DNA of 64,000 nt from DAOPYU01 sp942493245 (lineage in GTDB: Bacteria > Sumerlaeota > Sumerlaeia > UBA8349). Below the pieces are notes generated by a model that saw only the letters and a program-made list of their open reading frames with translations, searched no databases and was not told where the DNA came from. The position numbers and the translations under genes were made by a program. This document shows positions 24,069 through 32,905 of this stretch, one piece after another (the stretch's first letter is position 1; each line of letters begins with the position of its first letter). The stretch lies in assembly GCA_942493245.1 (NCBI GenBank), contig OW818685.1, positions 5,084,001 to 5,148,000 of the forward strand. Direction: 5' to 3'.

Positions 24069-24551
24069 CTACGCCTTGAAGGGCAGCAAGGCAATGTTAC
24101 GCGCCCGCTTGATCGCCGTCGTGATCATGCGCTGGTGGCGCGAACACGCCCCCGACATGCGACGCGGCAGGATCTTGCCCTGGCTCGACACAAAGAACTT
24201 CAACTGATCGAGGTCTTTATAGTCCACATGCTCGATCTTGCGCACGCACAGCTGGCACACCTTGCCACTGCCAAACAGACGACGACGACGGCGCTGGAAA
24301 GGCCGACGGCCTCCCTCGCCATCCATCGAGTCGCCCCCGCGGCCACGCCCGCCGAACCCTCCGGGGCGCTCTCCGCGATCACCACCGCCACCGCCCGGCC
24401 CGCGACGGAACCCGCCACCCGCGCCACCCGGCCCACGGCTCGGTCCACGGCTGCCACTTCCGTGGCGCTCACCTGTACGCTCGGCACTGCGCTCGGGCTT
24501 CGGCTCGGGCGTCACGGCCATGTTTCTTACTTCATCCGGCAATTCAACCAT
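24069..24551 (-). CDS. rpsR: 30S ribosomal protein S18 with long RG-rich N-terminal extension
   Basis: 160 residues, about twice the usual S18 length (about 75). The last 70 residues are a normal S18: VCQLCVRKIEHVDYKDLDQLKFFVSSQGKILPRRMSG followed by CSRHQRMITTAIKRARNIALLPF. The first about 85 residues are low-complexity, glycine/arginine-rich with many RG and GG repeats (GPSRGPGGAGGGFRRGPGG), like RGG-box RNA-binding tails. S18 binds 16S rRNA in the platform next to S6, encoded just upstream. The start ATG 24551 has AAGGAGA nine bases before it; ATG 24521 is an alternative. The CxxC at the S18 core start suggests a zinc-type (C+) variant. Confidence 0.93.
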   Translation of the reverse strand: MVELPDEVRNMAVTPEPKPERSAERTGERHGSGSRGPSRGPGGAGGGFRRGPGGGGGDRGERPGGFGGRGRGGDSMDGEGGRRPFQRRRRRLFGSGKVCQLCVRKIEHVDYKDLDQLKFFVSSQGKILPRRMSGACSRHQRMITTAIKRARNIALLPFKA

Positions 24552-24650
24552 TGTTCTATGTCTCCTTGGAGTCCAATTCTCGTTCAAGCGGCCCCCGGCG
24601 GATCATGCCGCGCGGGCGGTGCCGCATCGCTGGGCCTGGCCCGCCGCTTC

Positions 24651-25220
24651 TCAGAAGGGCAGGTCGTCGGCCGTGTTATCGTCGGGCGGAGGAGCAAACT
24701 CGTCCGCCTGGGGCGCCCCATATCGGGGCTGGGGGAAACTGGCCGCCTGAGAAGGCGGAGCCGAATAGCCGCCGGCAGGGCCTTGCGGAGCCGCGGCGGG
24801 AGCCGCAGCGCCGTACGCCGGAGCCGCCTGAGGCGCGGAACCGTAGGCCGGATTCGCCCCTCCACCCGCGCCCTGTTGGGACGAGGGTTTGGAATCGGCA
24901 AACTCGACCCGCTCGGCTGTCACGCTCAGTTTGCTGCGCTTAGAGCCATCCTGCGCTTCCCAGCTGTGCTGGCGCAAGCGGCCCTCGACAAACACCCGGC
25001 TGCCTTTTTTCAGGTATTTGGCACAGAACTCGGCCGTGTGGGTCCAGGCGTCCACGTCCACAAAGGCCGTTTCTTCCTGCCATTCGTTGGTCTGGCGGTT
25101 TTTGGTCCGGCGACTGACAGCCAGACCCAATTTGGCCAGAGCGGTCCCGCTGGTGGTGTAGCTGAGTTCGGGATCGCGCGTCAGATTGCCAATGAGCATC
25201 ACCTTGTTCAGTTCCAGCAT
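24651..25220 (-). CDS. ssb: Single-stranded DNA-binding protein
   Basis: 189 residues. The OB-fold (about 1-110) starts MLELNKVMLIGNLTRDPELSYTTSGTALAKLGLAVSRR and contains the usual FVDVDAWTHTAEFCAKYLKKGSRVFVEGRL. A proline/alanine/glycine-rich linker (about 115-175) follows and the protein ends in DDNTADDLPF, the acidic tip that recruits DNA-processing partners. SSB coats single-stranded DNA during replication and repair; PriA, also in this window, is one known partner of the tip. It sits between rpsF and rpsR, the classic arrangement. Confidence 0.97.
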   Translation of the reverse strand: MLELNKVMLIGNLTRDPELSYTTSGTALAKLGLAVSRRTKNRQTNEWQEETAFVDVDAWTHTAEFCAKYLKKGSRVFVEGRLRQHSWEAQDGSKRSKLSVTAERVEFADSKPSSQQGAGGGANPAYGSAPQAAPAYGAAAPAAAPQGPAGGYSAPPSQAASFPQPRYGAPQADEFAPPPDDNTADDLPF

Positions 25221-25276
25221 CGCTGCGCCTCGTTTCCCTCAAACGTTGGCGCGCGCCAGCGCGCGCCCCGATTGCC

Positions 25277-25777
25277 TTATTCCGCGTCGCCCGGTTGTTC
25301 GTCTGCCACTTCAACCGGCTGTTCGCTTTCGGCGCCTTCCACCTCGCTGACTTCACCGCCTTCACCGGATTCCGGACGCATGCCGGGTCCCCGGCGATCC
25401 GGACGCATTCCGGTACGCAGGCGCGAGGTCGGACGCGAGCCGAGCGTCGAAAGCGCGGCGGGCGGGTCCATGACACGCAGTTTGTCGGTTTTGACGGTCA
25501 TTTCGCGCAGCAGGTCGTCGTTGATACGCACCTGACGCTCGAACTCGTTGATAACCGCGGCGCTGGGCGTCTCGAGTTGGAAGCAGATCAGAACATAATG
25601 CGCCTCGCTGTGACGCTTGATCTGGTACTGCATGCGGCGTTTGCCCCACGGCTGGGTGTGGGTAATTTCCCCACCCGCCGATGTGACGATTTTGCTGAAT
25701 TGATCCACATAGGTCTGGACTTTTTCGTCCGGAAGCGTGGGATCCAGGAGAAGAACACACTCGTAATTCTGGGCCAT
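25277..25777 (-). CDS. rpsF: 30S ribosomal protein S6 with C-terminal extension
   Basis: 166 residues. The first about 100 are a normal S6 ferredoxin-like fold: MAQNYECVLLLDPTLPDEKVQTYVDQF, then GGEITHTQPWGKRRMQYQIKRHSEAHYVLICFQ. The rest is a low-complexity tail of prolines, arginines and then many glutamates (to about residue 166), which is longer than usual. S6 pairs with S18 in the small-subunit platform. The frame runs open to 25903, but ATG 25777 with GGGAGG upstream starts the protein where S6 should start. First of the rpsF-ssb-rpsR cluster. Confidence 0.96.
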   Translation of the reverse strand: MAQNYECVLLLDPTLPDEKVQTYVDQFSKIVTSAGGEITHTQPWGKRRMQYQIKRHSEAHYVLICFQLETPSAAVINEFERQVRINDDLLREMTVKTDKLRVMDPPAALSTLGSRPTSRLRTGMRPDRRGPGMRPESGEGGEVSEVEGAESEQPVEVADEQPGDAE

Positions 25778-25960
25778 GACTTCATTGCCTCCCTTCGGTT
25801 TTGCAGCCCCGGTCCAGAGTGGTCTCCTGGCGTCGCAGTTTGACCGGGGCAGGGATCTGTATTTTATCGACCGCAGCATGCGGCCTCGTGACACACTTTT
25901 CAACCGGAAGCCCCGCCCTTGCGGGACTCTTCCGTCACCACTCGAACCGCTCGCCCGACT

Positions 25961-26536
25961 CTACCGGTTGCTCCGCGACATGAGCAACCCCAAGTCCTCA
26001 CAGGTGAGCCATTCTTCCACAACATCGGTCGCGCGGATGCACATCTGGGCCACCTGCTCGCGTTCCGATTTGGACCATTTGGCCAGCACATAGGCGGCCA
26101 GATCTTCAATCTCTGCGTCGGCTTCCGGCCCGACTCCGCACCGCAGGCGGGCAAAACCCGATCCGCCCAGACAGGCGATCAACGAGTCGAGACCGCGGTG
26201 GCCGCCACTCGACCCATTCGGGCGCAGCCGCAAACGGCCCAGACGCAACGCCACATCGTCCACCACTACGAGCAGCCGCGCAGCCGGATCAATCCCGTCG
26301 CGCCGCAGCATCGGGGCGACCGCCCGGCCGCTGAGATTCATGTAAGTCGTGGGTTTAAGCAAGGTACACGCAACACCGCAAATCCGGCCCTCGGCATAGT
26401 CGGCCTCGACCTTCCGGGATGCCTGCCAACGCAGCCCGTGGCGGGCTGCCAGTTCATCCAGAACTTCGAAACCGATGTTGTGCGGGGTGGCCTCATAGCG
26501 GCGGCCCGGATTTCCCAGACCCACGATCAACCGCAT
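25961..26536 (-). CDS. pth: Peptidyl-tRNA hydrolase
   Basis: Releases tRNA from stalled peptidyl-tRNA. 191 residues, the family length. MRLIVGLGNPGRRYEATPHNIGFEVLDELA carries the catalytic His of the HNIGF segment (HNxGF); KPTTYMNLSGRAV is the substrate-binding loop; VVVDDVALRLGRLRLRPNGSSGGHRGLDSL contains the second conserved Asp and the GxxGGHxGL stretch. AAGGAG lies about nine bases before ATG 26536. It starts 12 bases after rplY ends, the usual rplY-pth pairing. Confidence 0.97.
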   Translation of the reverse strand: MRLIVGLGNPGRRYEATPHNIGFEVLDELAARHGLRWQASRKVEADYAEGRICGVACTLLKPTTYMNLSGRAVAPMLRRDGIDPAARLLVVVDDVALRLGRLRLRPNGSSGGHRGLDSLIACLGGSGFARLRCGVGPEADAEIEDLAAYVLAKWSKSEREQVAQMCIRATDVVEEWLTCEDLGLLMSRSNR

Positions 26537-26548
26537 GCGCTCTCCTTA

Positions 26549-27142
26549 TCAGGACGCGGCAGGAGCGGCGGCGCCTTCGGCGGGCGCTTCTTCCGCGGTC
26601 GAACGCGTAACCACGACGTGGAAGACCACATCGTGAGCGGGTGTCAGAACCTCAACGCCTTCGCCCAGCGGGATGTCGCTGACGTGGACGGCCTGGTTGA
26701 TGTCAAGCACGGCGCAATCCACCACAATCTGGGCCGGAATCTGCTCGGGCAGGCACCGCAGATGGAGCGTGCGGTGGATCTGTTCGAGCACCCCACCCTT
26801 GCGCACACCGACGGGGACGCCCTGGCCGTGTACGGAGACGTGGGCGTCAATCGGCTTGGTCACATCGAGGCGCATGAAGTCCATGTGCGTGATGCGGCTG
26901 GTGACCGGATGGCGCTGCACTTCACGCAACAGCGCCAACTGGCCGTTCAGGTCAAACATGACCATTTCGCCGCCCAGTTTGGCCGTGGCTTTCTTGAAAT
27001 CCTGCTCGTTGATCGCCAGGTTCGTCGCTTCGGCGCCCTGGCCGTAGAGCACGGCGGGGATGGCGCCCGTGACGCGCAGGCGGCGGTTGGGGCCTTTGCC
27101 CGTGTTGCTGCGAGATTCGACACTGATCGGGATCTTTTTCAT
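26549..27142 (-). CDS. rplY: 50S ribosomal protein L25 (Ctc/TL5 long form)
   Basis: 197 residues: an N-terminal L25 5S-rRNA-binding domain (KIPISVESRSNTGKGPNRRLRVTGAIPAVLYG) followed by the TL5/Ctc C-terminal beta domain (VRKGGVLEQIHRTLHLRCLPEQIPAQIVVDC). The tail is alanine/proline-rich (TAEEAPAEGAAAPAAS). It binds 5S rRNA in the central protuberance. GGAGGAGAAGG before ATG 27142 is a very good ribosome site. It sits between prs and pth in one transcription unit. Confidence 0.97.
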   Translation of the reverse strand: MKKIPISVESRSNTGKGPNRRLRVTGAIPAVLYGQGAEATNLAINEQDFKKATAKLGGEMVMFDLNGQLALLREVQRHPVTSRITHMDFMRLDVTKPIDAHVSVHGQGVPVGVRKGGVLEQIHRTLHLRCLPEQIPAQIVVDCAVLDINQAVHVSDIPLGEGVEVLTPAHDVVFHVVVTRSTAEEAPAEGAAAPAAS

Positions 27143-27235
27143 GTTGCCTTCTCCTCCGGAGGGCCGCGCCTATGGGCGCGGCTGCGATTGTTTCTGATGT
27201 ACGACTAATGCACGCTTGCCTCGCATCGGTCCGTC

Positions 27236-28243
27236 TCAGAAGAGATCTAGTTCGGGCTGAACTATGGTGCTGCTATTCGGAGCGGTTTTGCCGTCCGCAT
27301 ACAAACCAAACAAAGCGCTCACCGACTCGTTGCTCTGGATGCGCCAGATCGCCTCACCCAGCATCGGAGCCACCGAGACCACATCGAGCTTGTCCAGACT
27401 GGCGTCATTGACCTGCGGGATGGTATCGGTGATCAGGAGCTTTTCCAAGTCGGCCTGAGCCAACCGTTCACGAGCCGGGCCACTGAGCACGGCGTGGGTA
27501 CACGCCGCATATACGGCCTTGGCGCCGCGCTGTTTCAGGGCTGTGGCTCCATTGCAGATGGTGCCCGCCGTATCAATCATGTCATCCACCAGAAAGGCGT
27601 TACACCCTTCGACGTTGCCGATGATGTTCATCACCTCGGACACATTGGCCCGGGGCCGCCGCTTGTCAATGATGACCAGCGGCGCTTCGAGCGCCGTGGC
27701 ATAAGCCCGCGCCCGCTTGACGTTGCCCACATCCGGACTGACGACCACCAGGTCCGGCAGATTGAGCTGCCGGATGCGATCCACCACGACAACCGAGGCG
27801 TACAGATGATCCACCGGGATGTCGAAAAACCCCTGGATCTGGCCGGCGTGCAGGTCAATGGTCAGCACCCGGTTGGCTCCGGCGGTGGCAATCAGGTTTG
27901 CCACCAGCTTGGCCGACAACGCCACCCGCCCCTGGTCCTTGCGGTCCTGGCGGGCATACCCGAAGTAGGGAATCACGGCCGTGATGCTCGCCGCCGAGGC
28001 GCGCCGCAGCGCATCAATGAACTGCAGGAGCTCGATCAGACTGTCGTTGACCGGGCTGCACGTGGACTGCACCACAAAACAGCGCGTTCCGCGCACACAC
28101 TCGTCAATCTTGACCCACGTTTCGCCGTCACTGAAGGTTCGGCTTTCGCTTCGCCCGACCGGAATCTGCATATAACGACAAATATCCGCCGTCAATTGAC
28201 GGCTCGAACTTCCGGCGAAAACGTAAGGATACTCGACTGACAT
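27236..28243 (-). CDS. prs: Ribose-phosphate pyrophosphokinase (PRPP synthase)
   Basis: Makes PRPP from ribose-5-phosphate and ATP for purine, pyrimidine and histidine synthesis. 335 residues, near the usual 315. Starts MSVEYPYVFAGSSSRQLTADICRYM; TFSDGETWVKIDECVRGTRCFVVQS is the conserved N-terminal substrate region; TIDLHAGQIQGFFDIPVDHLYA is the catalytic loop region; FLVDDMIDTAGTICNGATAL is the PRPP-binding motif. The frame is open to 28492 but that extension has no homologous character, so ATG 28243 is chosen despite a weak ribosome site. Probably first gene of the prs-rplY-pth-rpsF-ssb-rpsR-DUF2232-rplI run. Confidence 0.97.
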   Translation of the reverse strand: MSVEYPYVFAGSSSRQLTADICRYMQIPVGRSESRTFSDGETWVKIDECVRGTRCFVVQSTCSPVNDSLIELLQFIDALRRASAASITAVIPYFGYARQDRKDQGRVALSAKLVANLIATAGANRVLTIDLHAGQIQGFFDIPVDHLYASVVVVDRIRQLNLPDLVVVSPDVGNVKRARAYATALEAPLVIIDKRRPRANVSEVMNIIGNVEGCNAFLVDDMIDTAGTICNGATALKQRGAKAVYAACTHAVLSGPARERLAQADLEKLLITDTIPQVNDASLDKLDVVSVAPMLGEAIWRIQSNESVSALFGLYADGKTAPNSSTIVQPELDLF

Positions 28244-28905
28244 CGTCCCGTGCCTCTGGCGCACACACCTGTCGGATTGCTCCAGCCTCCGTGGCCAGAG
28301 CAGGGAAGGACTATACGAGCCATATTTTAGAAAAGCAACCTCAAAATAATGAAAACTTTCCGCCTGGGTGCATCCCCCGAATTCGTGAGAAGGTTCACTG
28401 AAATTCTGAACAGTCTGCCACCGTCCGGCACATAGACACCCGAGACAAACACCGGAAGGTTCGGGCGCGAAAGAATCCTGAAAGGATTCCACATACGCTA
28501 GCCCAGGGCAAGCGAAGCGTCGCCCTGGGTAACGGGACAGTCACTCTCCGTGCCCTGACGGGGCACAACAAATCTCGACCTTTCGGTCTCTCCATTTAAA
28601 TTTCCTCTGCCAACAGAATCTCATCCCTCCCCCTTCTGGAGCGCCTATGTTGAACCCTTGCAGGGTTCGCGAGAGGGACGTCTTTTCCCAGGGCGACGCT
28701 GCGCTCGCCCTGGGCTATCGTATGTATAAGCCCTTCGGGCTTTTTACCCCCCATAGATCCGGTTGATCACAACCATCCTTCCCGCAATTTTGGGAGAGGC
28801 AACCCTTTCCGCCTGCCCCTTCTTCTTCCCGCCGCCTGTCCTTTCGCGTCCCGGAAGGCTCCGGGGGGAGGCCCCGAACGAAAAACCCGGCGCCCATTCC
28901 CCGTT
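28244..28905. other. Gene-free region with hairpin cluster upstream of prs
   Basis: About 660 bases. The first 250 bases probably hold the prs operon promoter; no clear box was found. 28480-28745 is a hairpin cluster listed separately. No tRNA was found. Confidence 0.5.
28490..28743. repeat. Compound hairpin element with inverted ends
   Basis: Outer arms CATACGCTAGCCCAGGGC and GCCCTGGGCTATCGTATG are near-perfect inverted repeats about 250 bases apart. Inside lie smaller hairpins: CCCAGGGC/GCCCTGGG (28502-28529), GTGCCCTGACGGGGCAC (about 28550-28566), GAACCCTTGCAGGGTTC (about 28653-28669), CCCAGGGCGA/TCGCCCTGGG (28687-28714) and AAGCCCTTCGGGCTT (about 28729-28743). Confidence 0.7.
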
Positions 28906-30105
28906 TTACGGCTCCCCCACGCCTGCGGCGCGGTCGGGGTTGAGATTTTCGGCGATCAGGCGCCGGTACACCTGCATCTGGCGATCGAAAACGGCCTGCT
29001 CGGAATATTGGCTGTGAGCGCGCTTGAGGGCGGCCTGACCCATGCGGCGCGCCAGGGCGGGGTCGGCCAGGAGCGCGCCGCAGCGGTCGGCCAGCGCCTC
29101 CGGGTCGCGCACGGGGATGACGTAGCCCGTCTGGCTGTCCACCACCTCCTCGCGGCAACCGCGAATGTCGGTGACCACGGCGGGCAACCCCATCGCCATC
29201 GCCTCGATGACCGACCGGGGCATCCCTTCGCGGTACGAGGGGAGGGTGAAAACGTCGAGCGTGTGGAGCAACTCGGGGATGTCCGTGCGCTGGCCGGTGA
29301 AGACGATGCGGGAGCGCACGCCGAGCTGGTCCACGAGGGCGTGCAGTTCGCGGGTCGAGTCGTCGTGGTCGCTGGCCAGGGCGTCGCCGATGACCACAAG
29401 CCGGAAGTCGTCAAAGCGTCGGGCCAGCTCCGCCGCCGCGCGGAAGAGTTCAAAGTACCCCTTTTCGCGCACCAGCCGCCCGATGATGCCGAGCGCGCGC
29501 GCCTCGGGCGCCAGGCCCAGCGAACGGCGCAGGGCGACGCGGTCCTCAACCGTGAAGCGTTCGGGGTTGAATCGCTTCAGGTCCACGCCGTTGCCGATGG
29601 TCGTGACACGGTTGGGCGCGGCGATGCCGTGGCGGATGGCCGCCACACGGTCCTCGTCACTCTGGGTGAAGAGGTAGTGGTCGAAAAAAGATCCGAAACG
29701 CTCGAGGCCGATGTGGAAATGGCGCTTGAGCGCGGGCATGTCGTCGTGAAAGTAGAAACCGTGGGCCGTGTACACCCGCACGGGTACCCGCCGCCGGGCG
29801 GCGGCCAGACGACCGATGAGCGCGGCAATGGGCGTGTGAACGTGAACAATATCGAACTTTTCACGCGCCAGCCAGTCGCTCAATTGCCGGTACGAACGGG
29901 TGTGGGCCAGCAGATTCATCGAGCGGCTGATGGGCAGATTGACGCACCGCAACCCCTTCTGGCGCAGGGGTTCCATGAACTCGCTCTCGGTGCAGGCGAC
30001 GGTGACCTCGAAGCCGTGTTCCTTCAGATAAAAGCACAGCGGGGCGAGGAACTTGGCCAGCGTGAAGTCCACGGCGCAGAGTTGGAGCACTTGAATCGGC
30101 GGCAT
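28906..30105 (-). CDS. GT4-family glycosyltransferase
   Basis: 399 residues with the two-domain GT-B layout. The N-terminal acceptor domain starts MPPIQVLQLCAVDFTLAKFLAPLCFYLKEHGFEV and has HVHTPIAALIGRLAAARRRVPVRVYTAHGFYF. The C-terminal nucleotide-sugar domain has LGIIGRLVREKGYFELFRAA and the E-X7-E type site PSYREGMPRSVIEAMAMGLPAVVTDIRGCREEV. Such enzymes build capsule, O-antigen or exopolysaccharide. CAGGAG before ATG 30105 fixes the start. The gene is divergent from cca and has no sugar-biosynthesis neighbour. Confidence 0.92.
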   Translation of the reverse strand: MPPIQVLQLCAVDFTLAKFLAPLCFYLKEHGFEVTVACTESEFMEPLRQKGLRCVNLPISRSMNLLAHTRSYRQLSDWLAREKFDIVHVHTPIAALIGRLAAARRRVPVRVYTAHGFYFHDDMPALKRHFHIGLERFGSFFDHYLFTQSDEDRVAAIRHGIAAPNRVTTIGNGVDLKRFNPERFTVEDRVALRRSLGLAPEARALGIIGRLVREKGYFELFRAAAELARRFDDFRLVVIGDALASDHDDSTRELHALVDQLGVRSRIVFTGQRTDIPELLHTLDVFTLPSYREGMPRSVIEAMAMGLPAVVTDIRGCREEVVDSQTGYVIPVRDPEALADRCGALLADPALARRMGQAALKRAHSQYSEQAVFDRQMQVYRRLIAENLNPDRAAGVGEP

Positions 30106-30388
30106 GGGGTCTCCTGACCGGGGCGGCGGGGATGGGCGAGCAGGCGGGCCACTAAGGAATCTCTCCATAAGGAAGGGGGAGCCAGCAAACGAATCGCCCC
30201 TTGATTTATACGGGAAAAGTGCCCGGAAATTCAACCCTGCCGTTGGGATTGTTTTCTTTCGAAGGATAATCCGTGCCGCGCCTCTGCTCGGCCGATTCGA
30301 AAATTGCTTTCGTGCGATGCGCAACCGGGCCTATAGTGTAAGGTGGGGAGCGGCGGTTCGGATGATATTGGAGAAGCGGGAGCGGTTC

Positions 30389-31726
30389 ATGTATTGGGAT
30401 CTGGACAGTCCGGTGTTGCAGTCCGCTCGGCGGGTGGTCGAGCGGTTGCGCGCGGCGGGGCACGAAGCCTGCTGGGTGGGCGGGTGCGTGCGCGACGCGC
30501 TGCTGGGACGGCCCGCGTCGGACGTGGACGTGGCCACCGACGCCCCGCCCGAACGCGTCCGGGCGCTTTTTCCCCACACGGTCCCCGTCGGGGTCAGCTT
30601 CGGCGTGGTCCTGGTGGTCGAGGGCGACGTGCGCACCGAGGTGGCCACCTTCCGCCAGGACGGCCAGTACCTCGACGCCCGGCGGCCCGAGTCGGTGACG
30701 TTCGGATCGGCCCGACAGGACGCGCAGCGGCGCGACTTCACCATCAACGCCCTCTTCTACGACCCGATCGAGGAGCGCATCCACGACTTCGTGGGCGGAC
30801 AGGCCGACCTCGAAGCCCGCGTACTGCGAACGGTGGGCGACCCGCAGGCGCGCTTCCACGAGGACGCGCTGCGCCTGTTGCGGGCCGTGCGGTTCGCCGC
30901 GCGGTTCGATCTCACCCTGGAACCGGCCACCCGCGAGGCGTTGCGCGCGCTGGCGCCACGCATCCAACTGGTCAGCGCCGAGCGCGTGCGCGACGAACTG
31001 GTCAAGATCTTCACCGGACCGCATCCGGCCACGGCGCTGCGCCTGCTGGACACCTGCGGCCTGCTGAACTGCGTCCTGCCCGAGGTGGCGGCGGGCAAAG
31101 GGGTCGCGCAACCGCCCGAGTACCACCCCGAGGGGGACGTGTTCGAGCACACGGCGCTGACGCTCGAGTTCCTGCCCGAGCGCCCCAGCGCCACTCTGGC
31201 CATCGCCGCGCTGCTGCACGACATCGGTAAGCCGCCCACGTATCAGGTCCAGGACCGCATCCGCTTCCCCCTGCACGCGCAGGAAGGCGCCGAGATGGCG
31301 CGGGCGGTGTGCAGCCGGTTGCGGTTCTCGAACGCCGAACGGAAACAGATCGTCTCGCTCGTCTCCAACCACATGCGGTTCATTGACGTCCGCAACATGC
31401 GCCGCTCGCGCCTGCGGCGGTTCCTGGCCGAGGAGCGCTTCGACGAGCACCTGGCCCTCCACTACGCCGACTGCATGAGCAGCCACCGCAAACTCGACAA
31501 CCATGCCTTCTGCCTCGAAGCGCGCGCGGAGTTCGCCTCGCGCACGCCCGAGGCCGCGCTGCCCCCGCCCCTGCTGACCGGCCACGACCTGCTGGCGCGG
31601 GGCTACGCCGAAGGGCCTCACCTGGGCGAAATCCTCCGCGCTGTGCGCGAAGCCCAACTCGACGACACCCTCCAGACCCAGGAAGAAGCCCTCGCCTGGA
31701 TCGCCAAACGGTGGCCCTGCGGGTGA
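30389..31726 (+). CDS. cca: CCA-adding tRNA nucleotidyltransferase / poly(A) polymerase with HD domain
   Basis: Adds or repairs the 3'-CCA of tRNA. 445 residues. Head domain: GGCVRDALLGRPASDVDVATDA (31-52) holds the phosphate-binding GG and the catalytic DxD pair; RRDFTINALFYDP (114-126) and the RLLRAVRFAARF segment (162-173) are further class II motifs. A C-terminal HD domain (LLHDIGKPPTY, HD at 277-278) follows, as in many bacterial enzymes with phosphatase activity. Sequence cannot separate CCA-adding from poly(A)-adding activity. ATG 30389 has GGGAG close upstream; ATG 30362 is an alternative. Confidence 0.93.
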   Translation: MYWDLDSPVLQSARRVVERLRAAGHEACWVGGCVRDALLGRPASDVDVATDAPPERVRALFPHTVPVGVSFGVVLVVEGDVRTEVATFRQDGQYLDARRPESVTFGSARQDAQRRDFTINALFYDPIEERIHDFVGGQADLEARVLRTVGDPQARFHEDALRLLRAVRFAARFDLTLEPATREALRALAPRIQLVSAERVRDELVKIFTGPHPATALRLLDTCGLLNCVLPEVAAGKGVAQPPEYHPEGDVFEHTALTLEFLPERPSATLAIAALLHDIGKPPTYQVQDRIRFPLHAQEGAEMARAVCSRLRFSNAERKQIVSLVSNHMRFIDVRNMRRSRLRRFLAEERFDEHLALHYADCMSSHRKLDNHAFCLEARAEFASRTPEAALPPPLLTGHDLLARGYAEGPHLGEILRAVREAQLDDTLQTQEEALAWIAKRWPCG

Positions 31727-32069
31727 TCTGCCGGGAGGGGCGGTGACGGTCCCGTTTTCTCAAGACCCGTGAGGCCCAATCGTGTTCAAAAAATCTGGAC
31801 GGCCAAAATCCTTCCGGAACAGCGTGAAAAACACAGGATAACGGGATTGACTGGATATGGGTCGAGACTCTCCGCATTCTGTTGATCCCGTGGTCCTGTC
31901 CGCTCTTTTGTTTTCTTGCGGGAACGGGAAAATGGAAAGAATTCGGCGGGAATAGCGCCGAAACCCCGCATTTCCCTTGCAATCGCACCCGGTGGCGGGG
32001 AAAACTCGGAGGGGTTCGCCGCGAGCGCGGGCCGGACGGAATCATCCGAGAGAAGGGATAGGGCAAGCG
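31727..32069. other. Intergenic region between cca and tmk
   Basis: About 340 bases. I saw no clear promoter, terminator or RNA gene; short frames here look random. Confidence 0.5.
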
Positions 32070-32690
32070 ATGGCGCGGCGGTTGAAAAAAGGATTGTTGG
32101 TCGTGCTCGAAGGGATTGACGGCGCGGGCAAGAGCACACAGTGCGAACGGCTGGCCGAGCGGCTGCGGAGCGAGGGGTGGGATGTCGAGCGCCTGCGCGA
32201 GCCGACCGACGGGCCATGGGGCCGCCGCATCCGCGAACTGGCGCGGTCGGGGCGCGAGGACGTGTCGCCGCGCGAGGAGCTCGACCTGTTCCTCGAGGAC
32301 CGGCGCCAGCACGTCTGCGAACGCATCGCCCCGGCGCTCGACCGCGGCGCGGTGGTCCTGATGGACCGCTACTACTACAGCACGATCGCCTACCAGGGCG
32401 CGCGCGGGCTGGACCCGGTCGAAATCCGGCGGCTGAACGAGGCGTTTGCTCCCCCGGCGGACCTGCTGCTCTACCTGACGATCCCGGCGGAGTGGGCCGG
32501 GCAGCGCATCGAACAGCAGCGGGGCGACCAGCGCGACCTGTTCGAGAAGGAAGACTACCTGCGGCGGGTCAAGGCCGAGTTCGACGCGATGACCGACGCG
32601 CAAATGGTCCGCATTGACGCCACCGCGGACGCGGACGCGGTGTTCGCCGCCATCTGGCAGGCGCTGGAACCCCGGCTGGCGGCGGGGTGA
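32070..32690 (+). CDS. tmk: Thymidylate kinase
   Basis: Phosphorylates dTMP to dTDP. 206 residues, the family size. P-loop EGIDGAGKST (14-23), the DR(Y/H) site DRYYYS (99-104) and a C-terminal lid/base-binding part (EQQRGDQRDLFEKEDYLRRV). The frame is open upstream, but ATG 32070 starts at MARRLKKGLLVVLEGIDG with AAGGGATAGGG before it. It follows cca at some distance and is followed about 110 bases later by the IS5-like element. Confidence 0.96.
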   Translation: MARRLKKGLLVVLEGIDGAGKSTQCERLAERLRSEGWDVERLREPTDGPWGRRIRELARSGREDVSPREELDLFLEDRRQHVCERIAPALDRGAVVLMDRYYYSTIAYQGARGLDPVEIRRLNEAFAPPADLLLYLTIPAEWAGQRIEQQRGDQRDLFEKEDYLRRVKAEFDAMTDAQMVRIDATADADAVFAAIWQALEPRLAAG

Positions 32691-32796
32691 GAGTGGAATG
32701 AGACGCGACGGCGAATTTCTGAGATCCACCTTCCCGGATTCTCGCCAAACGTCTGCCCGGCGCGAAAAAAACACCCTCACCGAGACAATTTCTGTC

Positions 32797-32800
32797 CCTA
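32797..32800. repeat. Left target-site duplication of the IS5-like element
   Basis: CCTA immediately before the left inverted repeat; the same CCTA follows the right repeat at 34200-34203. Confidence 0.7.
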
Positions 32801-32817
32801 GAGCCTCTTGCAAAAGT
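32801..32817 (+). repeat. IS5-like element, left inverted repeat
   Basis: GAGCCTCTTGCAAAAGT; perfect match to the complement of 34183-34199. Confidence 0.9.
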
Positions 32818-32905
32818 CGTTGAGTCGTTCGATTTTCAGGTGAAAAAGTGAGGAGAAAAAGGCATCATACGCTTGCTTAACAAACCCCGAAAGGGATGGC
32901 GGATC

